Assembly: GCF_001887355.1 (NCBI RefSeq)
Contig: NZ_MPIN01000007.1
Span: forward strand, 394,888-458,887
From: Cystobacter ferrugineus
Lineage (GTDB): Bacteria > Myxococcota > Myxococcia > Myxococcales > Myxococcaceae
Length of the DNA: 64,000 nt
Direction: 5' to 3'
Part shown: piece by piece, positions 28,804-38,618 of the stretch
Position numbering within the stretch: the stretch's first letter is position 1
How the letters are laid out: each line of letters begins with the position of its first letter
The notes under the pieces: model-generated
Told to the model about the DNA's origin: nothing
Database searches by the model: none
What the model saw: only the letters and a program-made list of their open reading frames with translations
Translations under genes and position numbers: made by a program

Positions 28804-29582
28804 ACCGGTGGCCTCTATGGGCAGTCCTGACTCCAGGCGAGCCAGCGCATCTTGAGCGCCTCGTTCGTGCCGCGCTGATGTTGGAGGAGGACGAAGAGCA
28901 CGGGGAAGAGCCATCCTTCGAGGTCATCCCGGGCAGTGGCCGTTACCATGCCATAGTGGGTGCAGACCCCAGTGACGTGGGTGCTGAGTTCCAAATCGCC
29001 AAGGATTTGTCACTCGAAGTCGATGAGCCCGTGTACTCGATTGACCGCGGCAACGACCCGTGGGCCGTCACTTCGTGGCAAAACGGTACGCTCGAGGTCT
29101 TGGATGTGGATCCAGAGACCCTGGCGAAGTCTCTCGGCTGTCCGCTGCCGAGCCGAGAGATGCCCTCGGACTCGCTTTCAAGGAAACCGCTGCGCAAAGT
29201 CGCATTGGTGGAGGGCGTCCGGATGCAAGAGGCCGTTCGCGCGCTAAAGGACGCTGGGGACCCATTTCCTCCGGGACACTATCGGTTCGAGGACACACCG
29301 CACGGGCTCCGGCTCTCCAGCGAAACAGGCGACATTGGCTTCGCCGACATCACGATCTCGGAGCGGCTTCCGCATGTGACGGCCTATGGCGTAATTGCCT
29401 CACCGAACTTGGGCATGTTCTTTGTCAACGTCCTGCGCGGAGGAGAATGCATCGGTCACTTTGCGCTGCCGCCTCGTGACGATTCTTTTGTGCCAGCTGT
29501 CAGCGAAATCAAAGGCGAGCGCTCACCGGAGCGGATTCTCGCGGCGCTGGGTATCCCAGCCGAGTGGTTCCGGAACGAGTGA
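28800..29582 (+). CDS. Putative immunity protein for the 25-29 kb toxin
   Basis: A 260-residue acidic, soluble protein with no signal peptide. Its ATG overlaps the toxin stop (ATGA), so the two are translationally coupled. No family is recognised. Two halves can be made out: one around GRYHAIVGADPSDVGAEFQ and a second around LRKVALVEGVRMQEAVRALK and GFADITISERLP. Position, size, acidity and overlap are what is expected of a cognate immunity protein; the function itself is inference. The convergent FAD-monooxygenase operon ends 96 bp further on, with nothing recognised in between. Confidence 0.6.
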   Translation: MNRWPLWAVLTPGEPAHLERLVRAALMLEEDEEHGEEPSFEVIPGSGRYHAIVGADPSDVGAEFQIAKDLSLEVDEPVYSIDRGNDPWAVTSWQNGTLEVLDVDPETLAKSLGCPLPSREMPSDSLSRKPLRKVALVEGVRMQEAVRALKDAGDPFPPGHYRFEDTPHGLRLSSETGDIGFADITISERLPHVTAYGVIASPNLGMFFVNVLRGGECIGHFALPPRDDSFVPAVSEIKGERSPERILAALGIPAEWFRNE

Positions 29583-29678
29583 CGGGTGGCGAGGCGGCCT
29601 CGCGCAGGGCCCCACCTTTTTGCCGTCGCTCTACAGGGCGGACCCAGGTCGGCCTGGCCTCGGGTCCGAGTCACCTGC

Positions 29679-30851
29679 TCAGGGCTCGAACCGCATGACG
29701 TCGCGCACCTGCTGGAGGGCGGCACCCGAGGGGACCAGGCGCATCAGGGTGTCGCGCAGGAAGCGGACCGCGGTGTTCTCGAGCTGGGCGAGGCGTCCGA
29801 GCTGGAAGGAGCGGGACACGAACTGGTTGGCGCGCGAGAGCCGGCGGCGCTCGTACTCGGCGAACGCGGTGACGGGCTCGGGCTCCCGGGCCAGGCAGCG
29901 GGCGAGCACCACGGCGTCCTCGACGGCCTGGCAGCCCCCTTGTCCCATGTTGGGGGTCATGGGGTGGGCGGCGTCTCCCAGCAGGGTCACCCGGCCCTGG
30001 CTCCAGCGCACGAGCGGCACCCGGTCATGGATGTCCGTGCGGAAGATGTTCTCCTCGGACGTGGCGTCGAGGATGGCGGCGATGGGGGCGTGCCAGCCCT
30101 CGAAGTCCCGACGCAAGGCCTCGCGGGCGCGGCCGGGTTCCTCCCGGACTCCAGCGGGGGCGTTCCGGGTGGCGTACCAGTACACCTCTCCGTGTCCCAC
30201 GGGGACGATGCCGAAGCGGGCGCCGGGTCCCCAGCTCTCGCTGGCGTCGCTGGGGTGGGCCTGGGGCGGCAGCGTCGCCATGCCCCGCCAGCTCGTGTAG
30301 CCCGAGTAGCGCGTGGCATCACCCCACAGCGCCTGGCGCACCACGGAGTGAAGCCCGTCCGCGCCCACCAGCAGGTCTCCCGTGGCGGAGGTGCCATCCG
30401 ACAAGCGCACCGTCACACGCTCGCCGTCGTCGTGGAAACCCGTCACCGCGCGTCCCGTGTGCACCTGGCCCTCCTCGAGCCCGGAGAGCAGGACCGCTTG
30501 CAGGCGCGAGCGGCGGATGGCGATGGCCGATTCTCCCAGCTCCCGTGATAGCAGCCCGAGGTCGACGCGGGTGAGGACCCCGCCGGAGTGGGTGCGCGTG
30601 GCCAGGGAGGAGAGGGGCTGGCCCTCCTGACTCACCGCCTCCGCCAGGCCGATGGAACGCAGCGCCTTCATGGCGTTCATCTGCATGATGATGCCCGCGC
30701 CCACCGGGCGCAGGACCTCGGCACGCTCGAAGACGGTGGAGGCGATGCCCGCCTGGCGCAGGGCCCGGGCCAGGGTGAGCCCGCCAATGCCGCCTCCCGC
30801 GATGAGCACGTGGCGGGCGGGAGGGCTCGTGGGCGACGGGGAGGTGGACAT
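29679..30851 (-). CDS. FAD-dependent monooxygenase
   Basis: A 390-residue group A flavoprotein hydroxylase of the salicylate/3-hydroxybenzoate hydroxylase type. Seen: dinucleotide-binding LIAGGGIGGLTLARALRQAG, the conserved DG motif (LLVGADGLHS), and the second FAD motif (VTLLGDAAHPMTPNMGQGG). It would use NAD(P)H and oxygen to hydroxylate an aromatic or related ring; the substrate is unknown. It is the last gene of a three-gene run (TetR, aminotransferase, monooxygenase) with gaps of only about 20 bp, so it is probably co-regulated by the TetR protein. Confidence 0.88.
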   Translation of the reverse strand: MSTSPSPTSPPARHVLIAGGGIGGLTLARALRQAGIASTVFERAEVLRPVGAGIIMQMNAMKALRSIGLAEAVSQEGQPLSSLATRTHSGGVLTRVDLGLLSRELGESAIAIRRSRLQAVLLSGLEEGQVHTGRAVTGFHDDGERVTVRLSDGTSATGDLLVGADGLHSVVRQALWGDATRYSGYTSWRGMATLPPQAHPSDASESWGPGARFGIVPVGHGEVYWYATRNAPAGVREEPGRAREALRRDFEGWHAPIAAILDATSEENIFRTDIHDRVPLVRWSQGRVTLLGDAAHPMTPNMGQGGCQAVEDAVVLARCLAREPEPVTAFAEYERRRLSRANQFVSRSFQLGRLAQLENTAVRFLRDTLMRLVPSGAALQQVRDVMRFEP

Positions 30852-30874
30852 GTGGCGGCTCCGGGTGGGGGCTT

Positions 30875-32164
30875 TCAGCCCGTGGTGCGCGGGAGGATCA
30901 AGGCTTCCAGCCGGTCCACGGCCTTCTCCAGGATGTCCTGGGAGGGGCCGAAGGACAGGCGCACGTAGTTGCGGAAGCGCGAGGGGCGGGCGCGGCGCTT
31001 GCCGGGGTTCACGTCGAAGAACTCCCCCGGCACGGTGATGATCTTCTGCTCGAGCGCGGCGCGGAAGAAGCCCATGCCGTCATTGAGGGGCGCGGGCAGG
31101 CCGGACACGTTGCCCCAGATGTAGAAGGTGCCATCGGGCGGGCGGTCCGTGCGGATGCCCAGACGCTCCAGGCGCGAGTGGAAGCGGTCGCGCTTGTCGC
31201 GGAAGTGGCGGTGGATGGCGAGCGTCTCCTTCACCACGAGCTCCTCGTCGAGCAGCGGGATGGCGGCGCGCTGCAGGGGCCGGCTGCCTCCGCCGTCGAG
31301 GAAGCTGCCCGCGCTGGACACGGCTTCGATGACCTGGCGGGGCCCCACGGTCCACGTCATGCGCCAGCCCGGGTAGCGCCAGTTCTTGGTGAAGCCGTCG
31401 AAGAGCACGACGGGATCCCGGTTCACGTCCTCCACGTAGCGCGCGGCGCTCTCGATGGGGAGCTGGCCCGGGCGGCCCGTCCAGACGTAGTGCGAGTAGA
31501 ACTCGTCGATGAGCAGGGTGCACTCCAGCTCCCGGGCGACGCCCACCCAGCGCGCCAGTTCCTCGCCCTGCACGAGCTTGCCCGTGGGGTTGCAGGGGTT
31601 GGAGAAGAGCAGGGCGGACAGGCCCCGGCCCTGCACCTCGCGGCGCAGGTCCTCGTGGGTGAAGGCATAGCCGCGCTCGCCCTCCAGGAGGATGGGGATG
31701 GAGGTGAAGGCCTTGAAGACGTCCAGCAGCTCCTCATAGGCGGTGTAGTCGGGCAGGAAGTGGCCGAGGTTGACGGACCCGAGGCTCGCGGCGGCGCGGG
31801 TGAGCGCGGTGCGTCCTCCTCCGGAGAGCGCGACGTTCTCCGCGCTGTACTGGCTCGGCAGGCCTCGCCGGTAGAGGCGGTTGTAGAGCGAGGCGATCGT
31901 CTCACGCACTTCCCAGAGTCCGGCGACCGGGGCGTACTCCATGTCGTTCACGTCCACCATGACCTGGCCCACGCGCGGAGGGGCCCCGGGCAGCTCATCG
32001 GTTTCAGGCTGGCCCTGGCCGAGGTTGCACCACTCGGGATCGCCCCCCCTGTAGCCCCGGCGCATGGCCTCGGTGGTGACATAGATGACGCCCGTGCGCG
32101 GCACGGTGCGGAACGCGGGAAAGGAGTCTTCGCTCACCCGCCGCACGCTAGCGGAGGATGGCAC
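30875..32164 (-). CDS. PLP-dependent class I/II aminotransferase
   Basis: A 429-residue fold-type I aminotransferase. The motifs are NLGQGQPETDELPGAPP near the N-terminus, FSNPCNPTGKLVQ (cofactor contact), LLIDEFYSHYVW (the Asp that contacts the pyridine N), and LFDGFTKNWRYPGWRMTW, where the Lys after FT should hold PLP. The C-terminal Arg for substrate carboxylate lies in YVRLSFGP. Specificity cannot be read. The start used is GTG 32164; a later in-frame GTG giving VSEDSFPAF is a possible alternative. It lies 19 bp after TetR and 23 bp before the monooxygenase gene, suggesting a small amino-acid modification pathway. Confidence 0.87.
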   Translation of the reverse strand: MPSSASVRRVSEDSFPAFRTVPRTGVIYVTTEAMRRGYRGGDPEWCNLGQGQPETDELPGAPPRVGQVMVDVNDMEYAPVAGLWEVRETIASLYNRLYRRGLPSQYSAENVALSGGGRTALTRAAASLGSVNLGHFLPDYTAYEELLDVFKAFTSIPILLEGERGYAFTHEDLRREVQGRGLSALLFSNPCNPTGKLVQGEELARWVGVARELECTLLIDEFYSHYVWTGRPGQLPIESAARYVEDVNRDPVVLFDGFTKNWRYPGWRMTWTVGPRQVIEAVSSAGSFLDGGGSRPLQRAAIPLLDEELVVKETLAIHRHFRDKRDRFHSRLERLGIRTDRPPDGTFYIWGNVSGLPAPLNDGMGFFRAALEQKIITVPGEFFDVNPGKRRARPSRFRNYVRLSFGPSQDILEKAVDRLEALILPRTTG

Positions 32165-32183
32165 GCGCTTTCATCTGAATGAT

Positions 32184-32780
32184 TCACGGCGCGAAGAGCC
32201 GCATCAGGGTGTTCGTCTCGGGGTACGGCACGTGGTTCATGTGGGGGAGGATCCGCATCAGCGCGAGCCCCTGGATGGTGGCCAACCACATCCACGCGAG
32301 CTCGGCCGCGGGGGTGCGCACCACCTGGCCCGCTTCCTGGCCCGCCTCGATGAGTGTCACGATCTGTTGGAAGAACTGTGAGCTGTAGCGCTCCAGGGCC
32401 TGCCCGACGGGACCGGGGACGCTCTCGCTCGCGTGCGCCTGGACGAGGATGAGCGGGAAGGATGGCTCGCGCTGGACGCCGTCCAGCACCCGGGTGCACA
32501 GCCACTGCAACTGCTCCCACGGGGAGCCGGAGCGCTGGCGCGCCTCGGCGACGAGCTGGATTCCCTGTTGCACGGCCTCCTCGACGAGCGCGGCGAACAC
32601 GGACTCCTTGTCCGGGAAGTAGTGGTAGACGAGCCCGTAGCTGATGCCCGCCGCGGCGGCCAGGTCCGTCATCTTGCTCGCCGCGAGCCCCTTGCGCGCG
32701 AAGACCCGCCGGGCCGCTTCCAACAGGGCACGCCGTCGCTCCTCCTTCAACCGCTGGTTCTGTTCTTCCGTGCGAGGCAT
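32184..32780 (-). CDS. TetR/AcrR-family regulator
   Basis: A 198-residue repressor-type protein. The N-terminal helix-turn-helix is typical (AARRVFARKGLAASKMTDLA, then GISYGLVYHYFPDKESVFAAL), followed by an all-helical ligand-binding and dimer domain. It heads the operon with the aminotransferase and FAD monooxygenase and diverges from the glutathione S-transferase gene, only 63 bp away. It therefore most likely controls both directions from that gap. The ATG is not preceded by a clear ribosome site. The inducer is unknown. Confidence 0.9.
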   Translation of the reverse strand: MPRTEEQNQRLKEERRRALLEAARRVFARKGLAASKMTDLAAAAGISYGLVYHYFPDKESVFAALVEEAVQQGIQLVAEARQRSGSPWEQLQWLCTRVLDGVQREPSFPLILVQAHASESVPGPVGQALERYSSQFFQQIVTLIEAGQEAGQVVRTPAAELAWMWLATIQGLALMRILPHMNHVPYPETNTLMRLFAP

Positions 32781-32843
32781 GGGGGGCCCGGGCAACCTAT
32801 CATGGCTGTACCCGGAGGTGCCGGAACGGCATGCTTCCGCGCC

Positions 32844-33641
32844 ATGCCTCACCCCGACCGCACGCTCTATCAATTCCCCATCTCCCACTTCTGCGAGAAG
32901 ACCCGCTGGAACCTCGACGCCAAGGCCATTCCCTATGGCGTCCGCAACCTGCTGCCCGGTCCTCACGCCAGGGTGACGAAGCGTCTGACGGGGGGACGCG
33001 GCCACTCCGTTCCCGTCCTGGTGGACCGGGGCACGCCCCTGGGTGACTCCACCGACATCGCCTTGCACCTGGAGCGCGCCTATCCGTCCGCGCCCCGGCT
33101 GCTCCCCGCCGAGGGGCCCGAGCGCGAGCGCGTCCTGGAGCTGGAGGCCTACTTCGACGAGGCGGCCGGCGTGCACGTGCGGCGCTGGGTGTACGCGAAG
33201 CTGCTCGAGGAGGAGTCGGAGGTGAAGTCCGTGCTCTTCAGGGCCTTTCCGCTCCCGGTGCGCCTGATCGGGCGCGCGATGTTTCCCCTCGTGAAGAAGA
33301 ACATCCAGCGCCACTACGTCCAGTCGCCCGAGAAGGTGGAGGAGTCGCGGGTGAAGCTGCTGGAGGGACTCGAGCGGCTGGAGCGGGAGCTCCAAGGAGA
33401 TCCCTCGCGCTACCTGGTGGGGGACCGCCTGTCGATCGCGGACATCACCGCGGCGGCGCTCTACTCCCCGTTGATGCGCCCCGAGGGCTCTCCGTATGCG
33501 CCCCAGCGAGGGGATCGCGTGCCGCGTCAACTCGAGCGGATGCGCGAGGAACTCCTGACTCGTCCCGCGGGCCAGTGGTTCGTGCGGCGCTACCGGGAGG
33601 ATCGCCAGCGCCTGGCCCGGGGTTTTCCCCCCGGGAGCTGA
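32844..33641 (+). CDS. Glutathione S-transferase family protein
   Basis: A 265-residue protein. A thioredoxin-like N-domain is seen (TLYQFPISHFCEKTRWNLDA, with VPVLVDRGTPLGDSTDIALH giving the cis-Pro and the SxxI glutathione contact), followed by a helical C-domain containing YLVGDRLSIADITAAAL, the hallmark N-capping motif of GST helix 6. It probably detoxifies electrophiles or acts in a specialised pathway. Divergent from TetR, which suggests ligand-induced expression. ATG 32844 starts at the first beta strand. Confidence 0.88.
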   Translation: MPHPDRTLYQFPISHFCEKTRWNLDAKAIPYGVRNLLPGPHARVTKRLTGGRGHSVPVLVDRGTPLGDSTDIALHLERAYPSAPRLLPAEGPERERVLELEAYFDEAAGVHVRRWVYAKLLEEESEVKSVLFRAFPLPVRLIGRAMFPLVKKNIQRHYVQSPEKVEESRVKLLEGLERLERELQGDPSRYLVGDRLSIADITAAALYSPLMRPEGSPYAPQRGDRVPRQLERMREELLTRPAGQWFVRRYREDRQRLARGFPPGS

Positions 33642-33744
33642 CACTCCCCAGGCGTGACGGTCTCTGGGGGCGGATGGGAATTTCCCGCCGCCTTCGGGGT
33701 TGGCGGCGCGGGTTTTTTCATCAACCCCAACCCCAAGAGACTCC

Positions 33745-35841
33745 ATGAACCGCATGAAGTTCCTCCGTCACGCCTGGGCCCCTGGTACGCTCGGCGCCTG
33801 CCTCCTGCTGGGATGCGCGGCGAGCACCCGCTCCACCGCTCCGGCGGAGACCCCCTCCGCTCCCCAGGCGGAGGCCAAGAGCCCGACCCTGTCGCTCGGC
33901 GTCGAGACGAAGCACTTCGACACCAGCGTGCGTCCCCAGGATGACTTCTTCCGCTACGTCAACGGCACGTGGCTGAAGACGACCAAGATTCCGGCGGACA
34001 AGGGCCGCTACGGCTCCTTCATCGAGCTGCGCGACAAGAGCGAGGAGGCGCTGCGCACCCTCATCGAGGAGTCCGCCGCCGTCCAGTCTCCGGCGTCCGG
34101 CTCCGACACCCAGAAGGTGGCGGACGTCTACAAGAGCTTCATGGACACCGAGCGCATCGAGTCGCTCGGCATCGAGCCGCTGCGGGCGGACCTCCAGCGC
34201 ATCGCCGGGCTCAAGGACAAGAAGGAGCTGCCGGAGCTGTTCGCCGCGCTCGGGCGCATGAGTGTGCAGACGCCGTTTGGCGGCTTCGTGGGCCAGGACG
34301 CCAAGAACGCCGAGCGCTACATCCTCTACGTCAACCAGAGCGGGCTGGGCCTGCCGGATCGCGACTACTACAGCAAGCCCGAGCAGCGCTTCGTCGAGAT
34401 GCGCGCCGCGTACCTCACATTCATCGAGACGATGATGCGCCTCGCGGGGGAGAAGGATCCCGCGGGCGCGGCGAAGACGATCCTCGCCCTGGAGACGTCG
34501 CTGGCGGAGAAGCACTGGGATCGCGTGCGCAACCGGGACCGCGAGGCCACGTACAACATCAAGACCGTGGCGGAGCTGGAGGCGCTCACGCCGGGGTTCT
34601 CGTGGGCGCGCTACCTCAAGGCCGCGGGGACCGAGAAGACGCCGGGCATCATCGTGCGCCAGCCGGACTACTTCCAGGCCCTGGCCGCGATGCTCCAGAG
34701 CACGCCCCTGCCCACCCTCAAGCAGTACCTCACCTTCAAGCTGGTGAGCGCGTACGCGCCCCTGCTCAGCACGCCCTTCGAGCAGGCTCACTTCGCCTTC
34801 TATGGCAAGACGCTCCAGGGACTGGAGGAGAACCGGCCCCGGTGGAAGCGCGGGGTGGAGTCCGTGAACGGCGCGCTGGGCGAGGTGCTCGGCCGGCTCT
34901 ACGTGGAGCGCTACTTCACGCCCGAGAGCAAGGCGCGCATGCAGAAGCTGGTGGACAACCTCCGGGTCTCCTTCAAGCAGGGCATCGACCAGCTCGACTG
35001 GATGAGCCCGGCGACCAAGACCCAGGCCCAGCAGAAGCTGGCGAAGTTCAACGTGAAGATCGGCTACCCGGAGAAGTGGCGGGACTACTCCGCGCTCACC
35101 GTCCGGGCGGATGATCTGGTGGGCAACGTGAAGCGCTCGAGCGAGTTCGAGTACAACTACGACGTGGAGAAGCTCGGCAAGCCCATTGATCGGCTGGAGT
35201 GGGGCATGACGCCGCAGACGGTGAATGCCTACTACAACTCCTCGATGAACGAGATCGTCTTCCCGGCGGCCATCCTCCAGCCTCCGTTCTTCGATCCCAA
35301 GGCGGATGACGCCACCAACTACGGCGCCATCGGCGGTGTCATCGGGCATGAGATCAGCCACGGCTTCGACGATCAGGGCAGCCGCTCCGATGGCGATGGC
35401 AACCTGCGCGACTGGTGGACCGCGGAGGACAAGGCCGCCTTCCAGCAGCGCACCGGCCAGCTCTCCGACCAGTACTCCAGCTTCAGCCCCATCCAGGGGA
35501 TGAACGTCAATGGCAAGCTCACCCTGGGTGAGAACATCGGCGACCTGAGCGGCCTGACCGTGGCCTACAAGGCCTACAAGCTGTCCCTCGGTGGCAAGGA
35601 GGCTCCGGTCATCGAGAGCTTCACCGGCGACCAGCGCTTCTTCCTCGGCTGGGCCCAGGTGTGGCGCACGGCCAACCGCGAGGACGCGCTGCGTCAGCAG
35701 CTCCTCACGGATCCGCACTCGCCGGGCGAGTACCGGGTCAATGGCGTGGTGCGCAACATGCCCGAGTTCTATTCCGCCTTCGGCGTGAAGGAGGGCGATG
35801 GCGCCTTCCTGCCGGCCGACAAGCGCGTGAAGATCTGGTGA
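33745..35841 (+). CDS. M13-family zinc metallopeptidase, lipoprotein
   Basis: A 698-residue neprilysin/PepO-type endopeptidase. The N-terminus is a lipoprotein signal (TLGACLLLGCAAS, lipobox LLGC), so it is membrane-anchored outside the cytoplasm. The catalytic zinc motif is HEISH (H535, E536, H539) inside VIGHEISHGFDDQG. The third ligand Glu lies in LGENIGDLSG, and NAYYNSSMNEIVFPAAILQ is the substrate-binding segment typical of M13. The family cleaves peptides of limited size. It is followed by a second peptidase lipoprotein gene in the same direction, fitting the predatory and proteolytic lifestyle of myxobacteria. Confidence 0.93.
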   Translation: MNRMKFLRHAWAPGTLGACLLLGCAASTRSTAPAETPSAPQAEAKSPTLSLGVETKHFDTSVRPQDDFFRYVNGTWLKTTKIPADKGRYGSFIELRDKSEEALRTLIEESAAVQSPASGSDTQKVADVYKSFMDTERIESLGIEPLRADLQRIAGLKDKKELPELFAALGRMSVQTPFGGFVGQDAKNAERYILYVNQSGLGLPDRDYYSKPEQRFVEMRAAYLTFIETMMRLAGEKDPAGAAKTILALETSLAEKHWDRVRNRDREATYNIKTVAELEALTPGFSWARYLKAAGTEKTPGIIVRQPDYFQALAAMLQSTPLPTLKQYLTFKLVSAYAPLLSTPFEQAHFAFYGKTLQGLEENRPRWKRGVESVNGALGEVLGRLYVERYFTPESKARMQKLVDNLRVSFKQGIDQLDWMSPATKTQAQQKLAKFNVKIGYPEKWRDYSALTVRADDLVGNVKRSSEFEYNYDVEKLGKPIDRLEWGMTPQTVNAYYNSSMNEIVFPAAILQPPFFDPKADDATNYGAIGGVIGHEISHGFDDQGSRSDGDGNLRDWWTAEDKAAFQQRTGQLSDQYSSFSPIQGMNVNGKLTLGENIGDLSGLTVAYKAYKLSLGGKEAPVIESFTGDQRFFLGWAQVWRTANREDALRQQLLTDPHSPGEYRVNGVVRNMPEFYSAFGVKEGDGAFLPADKRVKIW

Positions 35842-35861
35842 TTCGCGCCTGAGGCGCGCGG

Positions 35862-35892
35862 GCCCGGGAGCGTCGGAAATACGCTCCCGGGC
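35862..35892 (+). terminator. GC-rich hairpin between peptidase genes
   Basis: A perfect 11-bp inverted repeat (GCCCGGGAGCG and CGCTCCCGGGC) with a 9-nt loop lies 20 bp after the M13 stop and 17 bp before the S9 start. It lacks a T run, so it may be a weak terminator, an mRNA-stabilising hairpin or part of the S9 leader. Confidence 0.5.
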
Positions 35893-35909
35893 TGGTAGGT
35901 TCGCGCGCC

Positions 35910-38126
35910 ATGCGAACCCCTCTTGTTTCCGCCGTCGCGTGCGCCTTCTGGCTCACGCACTGCAGTCATGCTCCGGAGCCGCGGGAAGCGCCCGCCCCCA
36001 GCGCTCCGTCCCCCTCCGTCGCCACCCCCGCCAGCGCGCCCAAGGGCCTGAGCTATCCGGTCGCGCGCAAGGACGACGTGGTCGACGACTACCACGGCAC
36101 GAAGGTGGCTGACCCCTACCGCTGGCTGGAGAACCCGGACTCGCCCGAGTCCCGCCAGTGGATCGAAGCGGAGAACCAGCTCACCTTCGGCTACCTGGAG
36201 AAGATTCCCCTGCGCGCGCGGCTCAAGCAGCGGATGACGGAGCTGTGGGACTACGAGCGCTTCTCCGTCCCCTGGAAGCAGGGCAGCCGCTACTTCTTCT
36301 TCCGCAACGACGGCCTGCAGAACCAGTCCGTGCTCTACACGGCGGACTCGCTCACGGCCGAGCCCCGGGTGCTGTTGGATCCCAACACGCTGTCCGCGGA
36401 TGGCACGGTGGCGCTCGCCGGGCAGGACATCACCGAGGACGGCAACCTGATGGCCTATGGCGTGGCCACCGCCGGCAGTGATTGGAAGGAGCTGCGCGTG
36501 CGCGACGTGCGCACGGGCAAGGACCTGCCGGACATCATCAAGTGGGTGAAGTTCTCGGATCCCTCGTGGACCCGGGACGGCAAGGGCTTCTTCTACAGCC
36601 GCTATGACGAGCCCAAGACGAGCGAGGCGCTCAGCGGCGCCAACTACTACCAGAAGCTCTACTTCCACCAGCTCGGCACGCCGCAGAGCCAGGACACGCT
36701 CGTCTACGAGCGCAAGGATCAGAAGGAGTGGGGCTTTGGCGGCCACGTCTCCGACGACGGGCGCTACCTCGTCATCAACGTCTCGCGGGGCACCGAGCAG
36801 AAGAACCTGGTGTTCTACAAGGACCTGAAGGACCCCAAGGCCAAGGTCGTGGAGCTGCTGCGCGACTGGGACGCGGAATACGAGTACATCGCCAACGACG
36901 GCACGCTGTTCTGGTTCAAGACGGATCTGGACGCGCCCCGCGGCCGCGTGGTCGCCATCGACCTGCGCAAGCCGGAGCGCAAGGAGTGGAAGGAGATCAT
37001 CCCCCAGGGCGAGGAGACGATCGCCTCGGTGAACATGGTCAACGATGCCTTCCTGCTCAACGTGATGAAGGACGCGCACTCGGTGGTGCGGCGGGTGTCG
37101 CGTGACGGCAAGCCCCTGGGCGAGCTCGCGCTGCCGGGCCTGGGCAGCGTGTCGGGCCTCAACGGCAAGCGCCAGGACACGGAGACCTTCTACTCGTACT
37201 CCAGCTACACCTCGCCGCCCACCGTGTACCGCTATGACCTGAAGTCGGGCCAGAGCACGGTGTTCAAGGCGCCCCAGGTGAAGTTCGATCCGTCGCAGTA
37301 CGAGACGGAGCAGGTCTTCTTCCAGAGCAAGGATGGCACCCGCGTGCCCATCTTCCTCAGCCACAAGAAGGGGCTGAAGTGGGACGGCACCACGCCCACG
37401 CTGCTGTATGGCTATGGCGGCTTCAACGTCCCCCTGACGCCGGGCTTCAGCGTGGCCAACCTGGTGTGGATGGAGCAGGGCGGCCTCTACGCCGTGGTGA
37501 ACCTGCGCGGCGGCGGCGAGTACGGCCGGGAGTGGCACGAGGCCGGCACGAAGCTGCGCAAGCAGAACGTCTTCGACGACTTCATCGGCGCGGCCGAGTA
37601 CCTCATCGCCCAGAAGTACACCTCCACGCCCCGGCTGGCGATCTCCGGCCGCTCCAACGGCGGGTTGCTCGTTGGCGCGGCGGTGACGCAGCGGCCGGAC
37701 CTCTTCGGCGTGGCGCTGCCCGGCGTGGGCGTGCTCGACATGCTGCGCTTCCACAAGTTCACCATCGGCTGGGCGTGGACGAGCGACTACGGCTCCGCGG
37801 AGAACCCGGAGGAGTTCAAGGCGCTCCATGCCTACTCGCCGCTGCACCAGGTGAAGCCCGGCACGCGCTACCCCGCCATGCTCGTGCACACCGCGGACCA
37901 TGACGACCGCGTGGTGCCCGGCCACAGCTTCAAGTTCACGGCGGCCGCCCAGGCGGCGCAGGCCGGTGAGGCCCCGGTGCTCATCCGCATCGAGACCAAG
38001 GCGGGCCACGGCGCGGGCAAGCCCACGAGCAAGATCATCGAGGAGTACAGCGACCTGTGGGCCTTCTCGTTGGACCAGATGGGCGTGGGCCGCACCCAGT
38101 CCGTCGCGGGCACCCAGTCTCCCTGA
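35910..38126 (+). CDS. Prolyl oligopeptidase family (S9A) lipoprotein
   Basis: A 738-residue serine peptidase. A lipoprotein-type signal ([12 protein letters not shown]) and a Pro/Ala-rich linker are followed by the S9A N-terminal motif [17 protein letters not shown], a seven-blade propeller region, and the alpha/beta-hydrolase domain. The nucleophile is S582 in GRSNGGLL. The acid is in [14 protein letters not shown] and the catalytic His in [24 protein letters not shown] is the usual loop of the family. It cleaves short proline-containing peptides, here outside the cytoplasm. In developing myxobacteria such enzymes have been linked to signalling and nutrition. Confidence 0.93.
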   Translation: MRTPLVSAVACAFWLTHCSHAPEPREAPAPSAPSPSVATPASAPKGLSYPVARKDDVVDDYHGTKVADPYRWLENPDSPESRQWIEAENQLTFGYLEKIPLRARLKQRMTELWDYERFSVPWKQGSRYFFFRNDGLQNQSVLYTADSLTAEPRVLLDPNTLSADGTVALAGQDITEDGNLMAYGVATAGSDWKELRVRDVRTGKDLPDIIKWVKFSDPSWTRDGKGFFYSRYDEPKTSEALSGANYYQKLYFHQLGTPQSQDTLVYERKDQKEWGFGGHVSDDGRYLVINVSRGTEQKNLVFYKDLKDPKAKVVELLRDWDAEYEYIANDGTLFWFKTDLDAPRGRVVAIDLRKPERKEWKEIIPQGEETIASVNMVNDAFLLNVMKDAHSVVRRVSRDGKPLGELALPGLGSVSGLNGKRQDTETFYSYSSYTSPPTVYRYDLKSGQSTVFKAPQVKFDPSQYETEQVFFQSKDGTRVPIFLSHKKGLKWDGTTPTLLYGYGGFNVPLTPGFSVANLVWMEQGGLYAVVNLRGGGEYGREWHEAGTKLRKQNVFDDFIGAAEYLIAQKYTSTPRLAISGRSNGGLLVGAAVTQRPDLFGVALPGVGVLDMLRFHKFTIGWAWTSDYGSAENPEEFKALHAYSPLHQVKPGTRYPAMLVHTADHDDRVVPGHSFKFTAAAQAAQAGEAPVLIRIETKAGHGAGKPTSKIIEEYSDLWAFSLDQMGVGRTQSVAGTQSP

Positions 38127-38243
38127 TGCCGGAGTGGTGAGGAGGCGGGCAGGCGGGTGCATTCCCGCGTGCCCGCTTCCGTGTTGCCTCGCTCACGGGG
38201 ACGTCCACCTTTCGAGCAGATGACTCGAACCAGGAGGGTTCCC

Positions 38244-38618
38244 ATGAAGAAGTTCGTTCTGGCCGCCGCCACCTGTGCCTTGACCCTGTGGGGGTGCGCC
38301 AACACCTCGAAGGCCCGCTCCGAGGAGCCCGAGGCGTCGATGCAGGAGCTGACGAACGAAAAGAGCAGGGCGCAGAGGGACCGCATGGGCGCGCCCACCG
38401 TCTATGAAGGGGAGGCCACGGGCGGCGCGGGCAATGCGGTGCGCAATGAAGAGGGAGAGCTCTGGGCGCCCGAGGTGGCTCCGGGCAACACCGTGGTGCG
38501 CACGCCCTCGGATACGCAGCGGAGCATCGAGCGGCAGACCGAGGACGCCCAGCCGTCGGACAATGGCTCGTCCGAGGTCATCGACGAGGGTCCGACCAAG
38601 GATGCTCCCCAGCAGTAG
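38244..38618 (+). CDS. Small hypothetical lipoprotein
   Basis: A 124-residue protein. A type II signal (MKKFVLAAATCALTLWGCAN, Cys at 18) is followed by a hydrophilic, acidic, probably disordered tail without recognised domains. ATG 38244 has CAGGAGG 6-7 nt upstream, among the best ribosome sites in the window, suggesting high expression. It stands alone between the S9 peptidase and the convergent dps gene. Function unknown. Confidence 0.7.
   Translation: MKKFVLAAATCALTLWGCANTSKARSEEPEASMQELTNEKSRAQRDRMGAPTVYEGEATGGAGNAVRNEEGELWAPEVAPGNTVVRTPSDTQRSIERQTEDAQPSDNGSSEVIDEGPTKDAPQQ

Noticed and set aside
32781-33755. Long N-terminal extension of the TetR gene
   Set aside because: It runs antisense through the glutathione S-transferase gene; the helix-turn-helix starts properly at ATG 32780.
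33721-35718. A minus-strand frame of 665 codons opposite the M13 peptidase
   Set aside because: Composition and lack of motifs mark it as a shadow.
35769-38162. A minus-strand frame of 797 codons opposite the S9 peptidase
   Set aside because: Antisense shadow of a gene with a complete catalytic triad; no independent support.
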